From: Gymnothorax reevesii
Lineage: Eukaryota; Chordata; Actinopteri; Anguilliformes; Muraenidae
Assembly: GCA_029721435.1 (NCBI GenBank)
Contig: CM056578.1
Location: 12,772,313-12,836,312, forward strand
Direction of reading: 5' to 3'
Length of the DNA: 64,000 bases
Position numbers and translations under genes: made by a program. The notes beneath the pieces were generated by a model, which saw only the letters and a program-made list of their open reading frames with translations, had not been told where the DNA came from and ran no database searches. Below, one piece after another: positions 32,721-43,015 of this stretch (position 1 is the first letter of the stretch; each line of letters opens with the position of its first letter).

Positions 32721-33160
32721 CTATGCCGCACAGCAAACAGTGTAAATATGAAGTACTGATCTGTTCAGAGGGGTCAGGTGCTCTACGTGGTTCTAGTGAG
32801 ATAGATTTCATCATTATTTGACTCCCTCTGAGTCAAAATTAATGATATGTAATTAAAGTCCCTCAGTATATACTTCATTTTTCTGTGTCAGTGTCTGTAT
32901 GGCTTGATATACCTAAGAAAACTTTTTTTGTTGTTTGAATGCTGACTCAGGTCCGCGTGTTGACTTTGCTGATGTAAAAATTAAACTCTGTCTACAACCA
33001 GTGGCATTAACATAAAACAGGTTTACTCTCAAAATGTTTTACAATTACATGCCGGTTTCAAAAAGACAAGATGGCATCAGTCAAAATGCCAAATAAACTG
33101 ATAGGTGGTGTCACGGTGGCTTCATCCAAAATTTTTTTTTTATTACAAAAAGAAGGATCT
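32721..33160. other. Intergenic, nothing assigned
   Basis: AT-rich, no supported gene. It may contain the right end of the decayed Tc1 copy. Confidence 0.4.
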
Positions 33161-33290
33161 TTTCTTATTTATTTTATTTATTTAACCTGGTTTGTCCCTT
33201 TGAGATTGAAATCGATTTTACAATAGAGACCTGGCCAAGACTAGCAGCAGTACATATTGTACATCGGCAAATTCAGATCAAGATAAATCT
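33161..33290 (-). repeat. LINE 3'-tail fragment
   Basis: TATTTATTTTATTTATTTAA followed by CCTGGTTTGTCCCTTTGAGA and GAGACCTGGCCAAGAC resembles the tail-plus-3'-UTR arrangement at the end of LINE-B (5415-5510), read on the minus strand. Only the 3' end is present, as expected for a strongly 5'-truncated copy. The family assignment is by resemblance only. Confidence 0.55.
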
Positions 33291-33314
33291 AATCAAACAA
33301 TTCAAATACAATGA

Positions 33315-33432
33315 TACTCTGAACACGGAGAATGGCCATACATCCAAATGAAACTAATCAGATGGAATTTAGATCAATATTTCGTCTGATTTGTTTAATT
33401 TGGATGTGCGAACATTCTCTGTGTTGAGAGTA
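33315..33432. repeat. 118-bp palindrome without loop
   Basis: Two 59-bp halves pair across a centre at GATC (33372-33375). Matching outer blocks are TACTCTGAACACGGAGAATG (33315) and CATTCTCTGTGTTGAGAGTA (33413); inner blocks ACATCCAAAT (33339) and ATTTGGATGT (33399). About a dozen mismatches are spread through the arms. It is probably a small MITE; a transcribed copy would fold into a long hairpin. Confidence 0.8.
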
Positions 33433-34027
33433 CCACGCGATTTGTTCCTTTTTGTGGTTGACACTTGCTGTGGCATTCCACCTGATGAAGTGCAACTTTT
33501 TCTCCATTCTTTCAATATAAATACAATATTTAGAGGCCAATCGAACAATACTGTCTCAGTGTGTGATCGCACCCTCTTGAGGCTCAGTGTGAGTAATGTT
33601 ACAATAAAGTAAAGTTAGAAAACACAATTTCAGTTTATAATTCAAATGCCTTGGAAGACAAAATATTTAGTGGTCTGCATACAAAATCTAGAGTATGTTT
33701 TCCAACTCCCTTCAAATGAAGTATTTACTTAATTTTTGCTGAATGTCTTGCGTATGGTGCACCTCTCGGCATAATGGAATACATCGGCCTTGGGATTAAA
33801 GCCAGAGAGTCATGTCCCCCTCTGCGAACAAAAATGAATTGTAGGCCCTCAGAGGACAGAAATAATACCATTGCAGCTCACTGAATAAATCCTTGCCTTT
33901 CAATTGCAAACTAAAAAAAGGTAATTAAATAAACTGTGATTGCGGTTTCCTGAGATAAGCTGTGCCAGGCATCTGAGATGTTTCTATCGTATGCTGTCAT
34001 CCATTCATCCATGACATGTTCATGATG
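33433..34027. other. Intergenic, nothing assigned
   Basis: No supported gene; AT-rich sequence leading up to the TTAA-flanked element. Confidence 0.45.
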
Positions 34028-36294
34028 TTAAAAGGTCCCATATTATGCTGTATTTTGTCTTTTAAAACATGTTCAATCGGTCTTTCGAACAATGTTAAGA
34101 AATTCAATTACCAGAAAAAAAAAAACCCGGCGCACATCCAGGCCTTGTAAGTCCTCTTCTCTCACTCGTCTATGCCGGCCTGAAATGTGAGCTGTTTTGA
34201 ATAGGCGGGGTGGTAATGCTAATGAGGTGCTGCTCTGATTGGCTGCCTGGCCGCTTTGATTCCGCAGGAAGGTGTAGACCCGAAAAACCAGGAAACCAAG
34301 ATAGCAGGTATTTCAGGACAGCTCTCTGCGGCATCTATTGCTGTAAGACTATACTTGTTTGATTCTGAATCCGACCTCGAACGGGAGGACGAAGTACTTG
34401 GAGTGTTGCAGCAACATTTATATTGCAGGATGTCAATGAGTGGCAGGTTGAAATTTTTGTGTTTTGCTCATACTTTCTCGCTTTGCATTCATGTGGTTGT
34501 AGCTGTACTGCTATTAAGTCATGTTATATACCCACTTAGCTATCCGGAAGAAACTTGGCTAAAAGCTCCTGTTAACCATTTCTACCTAAACAAAACATAA
34601 TTCCATCACCAAGCTACTAAATCAGTTCGTCGCGAAAATACACAAACGGTTAAAGCGTTGCTAATGTGGAGCCAGTGAATCGATAGCGCCATCCGAAAAA
34701 AAAATCCATATCCGACCTCCACTTTTTTCCAGCTTTTTATTTTCCAGCACCATTTTGAAAGATGGATAAAATTCCGCCACGGCAATGCAGAGAAATCGTT
34801 TGCTATACCAGGCATGTTATGGTGCGTCTTGAGATTGCTTTCACCACGGTAGGATCAGAGACCTAGCCCGCACCACGGCAAAGTACCCAGCTTACCCCAG
34901 TCATGGATAAGTAAAATGATTGTTCCACATCGGCAGTAACCAAACCCAAACACGAACCCGAAGCTCCGCAAAGTCTACATCTGGCCTAACTGCATCCTTT
35001 TCAGCCCTACTTTGCAGACATGCATAACACCTCTCTCGTTATCTTCAACTGTAGCGGCAACGGTCAAGTAACTACCTGATGAAACTACCTCCTTGATGAT
35101 AATCAAAGTAACACAAGCATGCCAATCTGAATTACTGTATATAAGTTAACCAGGAGCATTTTTAAGTGCACAGAACGTGAACTAACATTCATTAGTAACC
35201 GAGAAGTCATAACAACGACAGAGACAAACATTACCCAGCAATACAGGTTTTACAGACAGTAAGTTCCATTACCGTGAGCGGTTGCACAAAGCATGCAAAT
35301 TTGTACAAACGTATAAAAAGTTAGCTTCATCTGAGGTTTATGTTCACACACCCTCTGTTGAATGTCCCTTGATATTATTCACTAGTGCATATTTAGGACA
35401 CAAACATTAGCAACAGTAATATAGCTACATAAGCCGCAGTGCTACAGCCACATTCAACAGGCTATCACATTAGGTGCAGTAAAGCAACACAAAATGGTAA
35501 AAACTTACAGCTTCCGCTTCTGTTGTTCAGTCATGGACAGTTGGTACTGATCCAGGCCTTATCTTCAGATATTTTATAAAGCTTGTGTTTGAGGCCATTT
35601 GTTAGTGCTGACTATCGTTGGCGGTCCTGGTAGTCACCCTAAACATATTAGCTTCACTTACATTATTTGTTGTCATATTGTTACTTATAGCTTGCCGCTC
35701 CAAGCTCTTGATCAATGCAAATGCCTCAGGTTTGAGAAGCAGCTGAGATGCATATCCAGCGTCAAATTATCCTTTATTGACAAAGCGGTCTTCGGTGAAA
35801 TACCGAGCACAAACAGTTAACGTTCCCTTTGAGGGTAGCTTTTTGCCACCGGCAAACAAAAAAGCTACCCACTGATTACTGGTGGCATCGTCTTTTGGAA
35901 GAAAAAATAGTAGTGCATTTTTTTTTCATCTAAACAAACACATAAAAATACTTTTGGGAGACATACTGATAAATCACGTTAAATCATTTGTGCTTGTTTA
36001 TGTCTCATAGAATAGATCCCAGGGTGGGCAGGTCCAGCGCTATGATTGGCAATGGCCTGGTCTGTCCTGATTGGACGCAACAACCTGACATCAGGTTTTG
36101 CCCAAATCTTGTGAAGATTTCGGGACGAGCTGTCATTCAGGAAAAAATTACATTCAGGAAATCATGTTCTTGGATTACAGCAAAACCCCTGTATCTTATG
36201 TTTAGAAACTTAACAGAGGTTGAGAATGGACATCCAACATTATGACATTAAATGTTTGTATTAAAGAAGGATCAGCATAATAGGGGACCTTTAA
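34028..36294. mobile_element. TTAA-flanked DNA transposon (piggyBac/Kolobok-like)
   Basis: The left end reads TTAA then AAGGTCCCATATTATGCTG (34028 on), and the right end is CAGCATAATAGGGGACCT then TTAA (36291-36294). The inverted ends match over about 18 bp, with one extra base at the left. TTAA duplication is the mark of piggyBac and Kolobok elements, and these ends resemble a TTAA family very common in fish. The interior of about 2.2 kb has no recognisable transposase, so it is probably non-autonomous or gutted. Near the left end (34150-34260) is the A/G-rich GATTGGCTGCC segment often seen in such elements. Confidence 0.75.
34256..34600 (+). CDS. 114-codon frame inside the TTAA element
   Basis: This frame lies just inside the left end of the TTAA-flanked element. 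It contains an acidic stretch, LFDSESDLEREDEVLGVL (residues 42-59), of the kind found at the N-terminus of some fish transposon-encoded proteins, followed by a hydrophobic, cysteine-containing segment. I cannot assign a domain. It may be the remnant first exon of an element gene or chance. Confidence 0.25.
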   Translation: MIPQEGVDPKNQETKIAGISGQLSAASIAVRLYLFDSESDLEREDEVLGVLQQHLYCRMSMSGRLKFLCFAHTFSLCIHVVVAVLLLSHVIYPLSYPEETWLKAPVNHFYLNKT

Positions 36295-37280
36295 TCATTA
36301 CGTTGGCTATCACCCCCCAATTTGTACAGTATGGAGCATTTCTATTAAGCTTGGGCCGATTTCCGGTTCAACCGGTTTGATTCGGTTTACTTGCATGAAC
36401 TGGTTCATTTTATATGGACCGTCGGAACCGTTCCGTCATTATTAAAAAAAAATTTTTTGAAGTGCCCGCCAAAATGTTAAAATATAGCTCACAAAAACTT
36501 GCAACTGACGGCATCACGTGTATTTACCGACGGCATTAAATCCATTTGTATGATATTTATTACGTTTGTCTTGGGTATACACTGATTTTGTCTGAGCCGA
36601 GCGCAACAGCAAATAGCAGGAGAATGTGGGGTTGGTGGGTGGGGCCAGGGGCGAAAGTTTTTTTCCTACGAACTTTTTGTCCTTATTTGTATACGCGCAC
36701 GCCCACTCTAGTGAGTTCTTGAATAATATCAAAACATTGCCACGTGAGTTGCCCACTCGCAGTTCCGTGCTTTTATGCGTTGAAGCGCACCTCCGAACGA
36801 ATACTAAACCCACCCAATTGTTCACTGAAAACGTTTACCAATCCGTCGTCTCTTTATCTGTTTATTTGTTTTAGCTCATCATATTAATCTTCAGCAGTTA
36901 ACCCTGAGTTAGCCCAAGATCATCAGTAAATGCACTCGCAAATTTCTAGTGTTTCTTCGGCGTAGCAGATAATAATGCTAACGTTCGTTACGATTGAGTC
37001 ACTTTTTCTCTCTATCAGTATGTGTGAATGTATTTAGCTGGCGAGCCTGCACGTTTAAGGTCGTGGGCTTAAAGTGTGACGTTATATTCAGTCACAATAG
37101 ATAGAGCTGTTCAGAACAAACTCTATCGTCATATTGCTTCGTGGTTCAGAATATCTGGAGTCACAAAATGGTGACATACCCGCGAGGAGAATTATTAATA
37201 TTAAACGCTCCAGGTTCATCTATAGTTGGCTAGCTATATCCGAAAAAATATCTACAGCATTCATGGACGCATGAAATGCA

Positions 37281-37528
37281 ATTTAAATTCGGTGGCTCCT
37301 CGGAATTCAGTACTTTCTGGTCATCGGCAATGTCACTAGTTAGGTCTCTGGCAGCGTCTTTACAGTTTGTGAGCGATGTCCGAGATCTGCGTTTTTTACT
37401 TCAGCAGATTATTTCAGGGTTTTGTGAACAGGGCTAGAAAAAGATTATCTTCTGCCAGAGACTGAACTAGTGACATTGCCGATGATGACCAGTAGAAAGT
37501 ACTGAGTACCGAGGAGCCACTAAATTTC
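37281..37528. repeat. Internal inverted duplication in the hAT element
   Basis: The left arm, 37281-37354, and right arm, 37452-37528, are reverse complements with small indels. Shared words are GTGGCTCCTCGG, CAGTACTTTCT, ATCGGCAATGTCACTAGTT and TCTCTGGCAG. A spacer of about 100 bp separates them. Because hAT coding remnants lie just downstream, one arm may be duplicated transposase sequence. No separate target duplication was seen, so a rearrangement fits better than a nested MITE. Confidence 0.75.
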
Positions 37529-37566
37529 ACCGGAAAAGTTCTAAACAGCTCCATCAAATTTAGATT

Positions 37567-37842
37567 TTGATTGAATTCAACATTACACTTGAAGCGCACT
37601 CTGCGCGGATGCAAAGGACAAAATGTTTTTTGGAAAAAAAAAGCCGCAAAAGCGGCTCCACCGCCCAAAAAAAAAAAAAAACTTTGGGAAGTCTTCTTGG
37701 TCACAAATTAGCGACCACTTCTCTCCCAAAAAGCACAGAGGAGAAGGTTGCCGGCGAATATGCTATTTACAAACGGGAGACTGTGACTGATGGAGAAGAC
37801 GACCCGTTACAATGGTGGCAACCAGTGGTGGCAAGGCAATGA
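37567..37842 (+). pseudogene. hAT transposase C-terminal fragment
   Basis: The 91-codon frame ends TSLPKSTEEKVAGEYAIYK, then VTDGEDDPLQWWQ. An acidic-basic helix followed by DPLxWW is the well-known hAT C-terminal dimerisation block just before the final residues. The N-terminal half of the frame (lysine-rich) passes through a run of A and may be shifted. The zinc finger and most of the RNase-H-like core are not visible upstream. Stop at 37840. Its location inside the 8-bp-duplicated element supports the call. Confidence 0.75.
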
Positions 37843-38020
37843 GCCACGCCTTCCATTGTTGTCAAACGTAGGTACGACAATCGGAAATTCGTACCGGCGA
37901 GCTAAAAAGACGCAAATGCGACACCAAGTGGTCAAAACCGGTATTACGGTTCGATTCGGGTTTTAATTCAATATCGAACCGGTTTAATTTTTTTCACATC
38001 GGCACATGCCTAATTTCTAT

Positions 38021-39384
38021 GGTTTCGAAAAGTTCCCAACTACATTATAGATCATATGGAAGGCCATTCACAATATGGTCAGCATATCTCTACATGGTAT
38101 TTTGAGCGCGTTCGTGAAAATGATTAATTCATGACACATCTTAAAAACTGTAGCATATCTTTGGTATGTAGTTTGTCAACATCTGCAAAGAAAGTGAAAT
38201 GTAATGCAAACTTTTTTTAAAAATTCAAGTTCATTCGTAACTCTTAAATTTTTTCTTAAATCAGCGACAAGGGCAACAATGAAACCCCAGCTTCATTTGA
38301 ATGCATGAATACATTTGAATATATCTGAATATAGTATGCGGTATATGAATCTTTTAATCTGAACAAACCGTGATTGCCCCTCAGAGTACAAGCTTCTACG
38401 CCTCTATACCTTACGTGTGATTCTCTCCCTCGTCTTCCAAGCATTGCAAAGTATAAATGGCACAACGGAACACACCGGGCCGTGGAATTGACCCGTTATT
38501 TTCACCATTATCTTGAGCAAACAGTAGTGGCTGATTGCCATGACCTTTATAGGATGATGAATGTGCTATCAGAGAACTCCCAGCGGGTGCGTATAGCTAA
38601 TGCTCCAGTCCATAATTCAGAGGAGGCTTCCATCCATACCACTACAGGCTGCAATCCCAGTGGGTTGGATATAATTGGCCTGTTGTGTCTTTCAGGGAAG
38701 AAGGGAGCTGCATTCCTGTACAGATGAGCTGAACTTACTGACAGGTACAAGACGTTCCCCACAGGAAGTTTGCCCTCACTCAGACCAATGAATGATCTTG
38801 CATTGACTGAAAAGGGTTGTGAATATAATCATGCATATCACTGATCACATTTTTAATTGATTGATGATTGATTCAGAAGGGATGAGGCATGCTTGAAGAA
38901 TGAAATTATAAAATAATAATGATGGAATAAATAAATAAGTAAATAAATAAATAAATAAATAGAAAGTGCTTTCTGTCAAATGCAGAAAAGAAACTGGCAA
39001 CTCTGTCAAGGACAATAAAGAGAATTGGTGCAGTTTGTAATCATAAAACATTAAAGAGCTCTCACTTTTAGAACCCGCGCTTCCCTCAGTCATAAATAAC
39101 ATCAATATTTTACCAAGAAAAGAGCCAGTTGATTAGAAATGTTGTGGAGGGATATTCAAACGGATGAAATATTAATTTTCCAATGAATTTTCAAGCACAA
39201 TGTATTAGCTGAGTCGTATTCTGAGGTTGTACTTTGAAGCCCTTTTCATATATGGCCCTAAATTCTCTGTGATGCACTTCTTCCAGACAGACAAAAAAAG
39301 TGATATGGGCCTCATCCAAATCAGCACACTTTGCTTTCTATTGGGTGTAAAATTTGAAAGAAAATCACAAGCATTCATTCATAA
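38021..39384. other. Intergenic, one unassigned frame and an AAAT microsatellite
   Basis: No recognised gene. A 117-codon plus frame at 38374-38727 has no motif I can name. A (AAAT)n tract lies at about 38925-38960. The rest shows no repeat or RNA gene that I can support. Confidence 0.45.
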
Positions 39385-39565
39385 GTGTGGTTTCTGAGTT
39401 TACTTGTGCATGTGTTTGTGTGCGCACGTGTGCTTGCGTGCGTTTGTGTGTGTGAGTGTGCGCGTGCCTGCATGCATACGTGTGTGTGTGTTTGTGTGTA
39501 TGCGTGTGCATGCGCATGCTTGTGTGCGCATGTATGTGCATGTGTGTGTGTATTTGCATTACACA
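39385..39565. repeat. Imperfect TG/CG-rich microsatellite
   Basis: An impure (TG)n tract broken by GCGCACG, CGTGCG and CATGCG units. The several open frames across it are products of the dinucleotide repeat. Confidence 0.9.
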
Positions 39566-40930
39566 TGCTTGTGTATGAAAAAACTCGTTACTTTGAGGCT
39601 CAGTCTTCTTTAAAAGAGCATTTAAAATATGCTTTTGTACATTTCAACATAGCCTTCCGAAGCTGCATCAAACTTCTTTAACATTTCTTTAGACCCTTAG
39701 CCATTTTCCAAAAACTCTGACATTTATGCCAATGGCAGCATTCCTGAGATCATGTATTGTTCTGTTGTCCTACGAAAGGCACAGACTTAAGGGGCTCTGG
39801 AGAAATGGAACTAATGTGAGTTACTAGAAATGACTCAAGGACAGAGGATAGTGAATGAAAAATCAGTGTTTCTGTGATAAATTGCTTTCTTTAAGGCCAT
39901 GACTTTCTCTTTCTTGCTCTCTCTCACTCATTCTCTTTCACTCTCTCTCTCTCTCTCTCTCTCTCGATCAACCTCCCTCCTTCTCATTGATATTCCCAGC
40001 TGTTCATGTATTCTTGACTGGAGCTGAAAGAACAGTTAATTCCACGGCACATACCTGCATCGCCATCAGAAAGCCAGGCTGTCAGTTAAATCAATCTGAG
40101 GCCTGCCTCAGCCTCTGCATAAACATTTCAAAATTCTGAGCCGTTTCCCATCTTCAGCCAGAATGGTAAGTGCGTAATCCAGGCTGAAATGTCGATTTGC
40201 ACCCCAAACTGAAGCATGCCTCTATCAAAGTCTGTCAAGCGCCAGGCTCCTCGTGCCTGAATTATCTTTGCATGCCGTGAAAAGAATGTTGTATTTTGAG
40301 ACCAAATGTGTTAGATTTCCCACAGAGCATTGTCTGCAATGGGAGAGACTGTTATTGTTAGTAAATGAGACAAGAACACTTGGGGACCTGTGAATTGAAT
40401 TCCCCACTGTTCCCTCAATGACTTTGATGGCTCATCCCATTCCTGCGAGAGAAATAGATCCTAATGACACTTTTAGCATAAATAGCTTTCTGATTTTCCC
40501 TCATGTGGCCCCGTATTCCACATTATGCTTCATTTTTCATTAAGCCCAGTAGCAGAGGCTGGTAACGGCAGTGCTAAAATGTCCCCTTGGCCAGGAATAT
40601 TAGCATCTAAGTAGCTTGGGGGCTATACATCCGTATTTGACAAAAAACATTAACCAAAGGCCACATACTCATTATTTTGCAGAGCAATGAAAGATATTTT
40701 CATTTTGCCAATAAAAATGGACTTGCCAAAAGATATGTTGTATGAATGGAGGACTCAAAATTTCAATCATGAGACATAAAATGCAAAACAATATATTTGT
40801 CAGCGTGCGCTTTTTTTTTGTGGCTGTCTGCAAAATGTTTTCTGATATCATAAGAGTATTTGTTTTCATGTTCTTCTGGTTTTGCTTACACTGCATCGGT
40901 GATCCAAAGCTTTTTTTTCAGTTAATATCA
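39566..40930. other. Intergenic with CT microsatellite
   Basis: A (CT)n tract lies at 39940-39964. No gene, RNA or transposon end was recognised in the remaining 1.3 kb. Confidence 0.5.
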
Positions 40931-41546
40931 GGGCGGTGATGAAACTAACATTTTATGAAATCGCAATATACCAGTATGTGGAATATTTTATTGATGTTTT
41001 CATGGAAACAACCAAAAACATAATAATAACTTAATATAAAATAAATTTCAAGAAAATCAAGGTTTCATAATAATTGGCACCCTTAATTTTGTGCTTAATG
41101 CAACCTCTGCTGGCAAGGATGACAGCATGGAATTTTCCTGTAATTTTTTACAAGGTTACGGCCCATATTCTTCACATTCTTCAGTTTTCATTTGTCAACT
41201 GCCCTCTTAAACTCAGCCAGCAGGTTTTTAATTGGATTTTGGTCTGTCATCTGAGATGGGCAGAACATTGACTTCATCACAGAACCATTTCTGTGTGGAT
41301 CTTGAGGAGTGCTTTGGGTCATAGTCTCATTGGAAAGTCCACCTACAGCCAAGTCCCAGCCGTCTGGGCCGTCCTGATACAGTACTTGGTGGAATTCATT
41401 ATAACATTAATCTTGACCAGTGCACCTGGACCTGTGGAATAAACTGTAATTCCATCACTGTTGAGAATAGTCACCATCATCTTCCATTCTCCAACTACCA
41501 AGGTTGTTATATTTTTACCAAGATGCACTTGTGCAGTGCTTAACAC
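40931..41546 (-). mobile_element. Tc1-type transposon remnant
   Basis: AATAATTGGCACCCTTAATT at 41070 matches the spacer or end region of a fish Tc1 lineage with TTGGCACCCTT. In reverse complement the stretch about 41210-41345 reads DYDPKHSSRSTQKWF (second catalytic block, normally QQDNDPKHTS) and then degraded PISDDRPKSN where the SPDLNPIEHLW block should be, followed by EFKRAV-like residues in another frame. Many stops are present. It ends abruptly near 41546, where Ty3/Gypsy sequence begins. Confidence 0.75.
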
Positions 41547-43015
41547 TCATTGCTCATCTGGGAAGGACTTGATTGAAACACAGCATTTAACACCCTCTCT
41601 GGCTACTGAGGATATCTGGTGATGCCATTAGGGCTCGCTAATGCCCTCCTAGTGTTCCACTATCTCATTAATAATGTCCTCTGAGACAGTCTCACAGTTT
41701 GTATATGTGCACTTGAACGATATCCTGCTTTTCTCTCAAAACCTGGTGGAACACTTTCACCATGTCGACCTGGTGATTCAGATCTTAAACCAAAGCTTTG
41801 CAAATACCACTGTCTTATTCCTAGGCTTCATGATGTTGTAATATGCTTTGGAGCTTGATCGCGAAAAGGCTCAGCTGTGCAGGATTGGCCAGCTCAGCAC
41901 AGTTATAGAGGTTCCTCAGGTTTGCTCACTTCTAGCAGCAGTTCATTTGGAGGTAATCCATGGCGGACCCATGCTCTCTTAATGATCCTAATACCCACCA
42001 AGGTTCCCTTCTGCTGGACCCTCCAGGTGGTCTCTGCCCTCTGCCAGATGAAAAAGCTATTCACCACCGCCGCTACCATCCTCATGCTTCTGGATCCCCA
42101 GAACCAATTCATCGTGAAAGTGGATGGCTTTGATTTAGGTGCTGGAGCAGCCTTCTCCCAGAAACCAGCTGATGGCAAGATCCATCCATGAGTGATGGTC
42201 TCCCGCAGCGAGAAATTACTCCATTGGTGACCGGACGTTCTTGGCAGTGAAACTGATTTTTGAGGAGTGGAAGTATTAACTGGAGGGATTCAGCCTTCCC
42301 TTAGTCGTTTGGTACAGACCTTTGCAACTAGATGTACTTTTCTATTTCAAAGAGATTGAATCCCAGGCAAGTTCATTCCACCTGCTTCACTAGATTTCCA
42401 ATTGTCTTGATCTGTCATTCTGGATCCAAGATCACCAAGCCTGACTCATTATCTCATCTCTGCTCTCCATTACTTGAAAAACCTCATATGATCATCGTCC
42501 TGGACTAATGCCTTCTGACAACCTCCAAGCTCCAGATAAAGTGTGAGGTTGAAGAGGCACTGCACTCTCTTCATTTCTCACCATCGGATACTTCACACAA
42601 CTGCCTCTTTGTTCCAGGTGGATTGAGAAGCAGTGTCCTGTCCTGGGCCCATGCCTCACAGCTGGCATGGCATCTGGGCATCTACCATACCTTCACACTC
42701 ATCTGTCCATGTTATTGGTGGCTCTATATCCACTAAGACACTCAGAAGATTGTCGCAGCCTGTCCCGTGTGTGCCTGCTCCACGACCCAGTGGTCTGCTC
42801 CAGCCCTTTGAGGTTCCCAGTCGGTCATGGGCAAGCTTCACCATAGATTGTCTGATGGGTTCACAGTAATCCTCCCCATCATGGACTGGCTCTTTAAGCT
42901 GACCCATTTTGTGGCATTGTTGAAGCTACCCACGGCCAAGAAGACTGCCTGGCTCCTATTGCACCATGGAGTATATTTGTCTCCGTGGCATGCCCTACTG
43001 TCACAACCCTTATGA
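41547..43015 (+). pseudogene. pol: Ty3/Gypsy pol remnant: RT, RNase H, integrase
   Basis: In order on the plus strand: GYLVMPLGLANALLVF (RT, about 41610-41660), FVYVHLNDILLFS (motif C at about 41698; normally DDIL, here Asn for the first Asp), then FIVKVDGFDLGAGAAFSQK (start of RNase H, 42109), SRSEKLLHW, a damaged stretch, and integrase: CVPAPRPSGLLQPFEVPSR (42764) and GFTVILPIMDWLFKLTHFV with LLKLPTAKKTA (42860-42950). The order RT-RNaseH-IN is that of Ty3/Gypsy. Stops and frameshifts are frequent. The gag, protease and early RT are missing, the left border being the Tc1 remnant at 41546. This is a retrotransposon fossil, not an infectious virus. Confidence 0.85.

Larger units (their letters stand above)
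36346..38012. mobile_element. hAT element with exact 8-bp target duplication
   Basis: ATTTCTAT occurs exactly at 36338-36345 and 38013-38020, bounding 1667 bp. The ends read TAAGCTTGGGCCGAT on the left and, in reverse complement, TAGGCATGTGCCGAT on the right, an imperfect 15-bp terminal inverted repeat of hAT style. Next to each end are CCGGTT-rich subterminal repeats (36373-36393; 37937-37983). Near the right end a plus-strand frame encodes the C-terminus of a hAT transposase. Much of the transposase is absent, and 37281-37528 is an internal inverted duplication. Confidence 0.9.

Noticed and set aside
38374..38727. 117-codon frame as a candidate host exon
   Set aside because: No recognisable domain, a competing antisense frame exists, and splice-site context is not convincing.
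39385..39681. Cysteine/valine- or histidine/threonine-rich open frames
   Set aside because: They are translations of the impure TG/CA microsatellite; all frames stay open on both strands.
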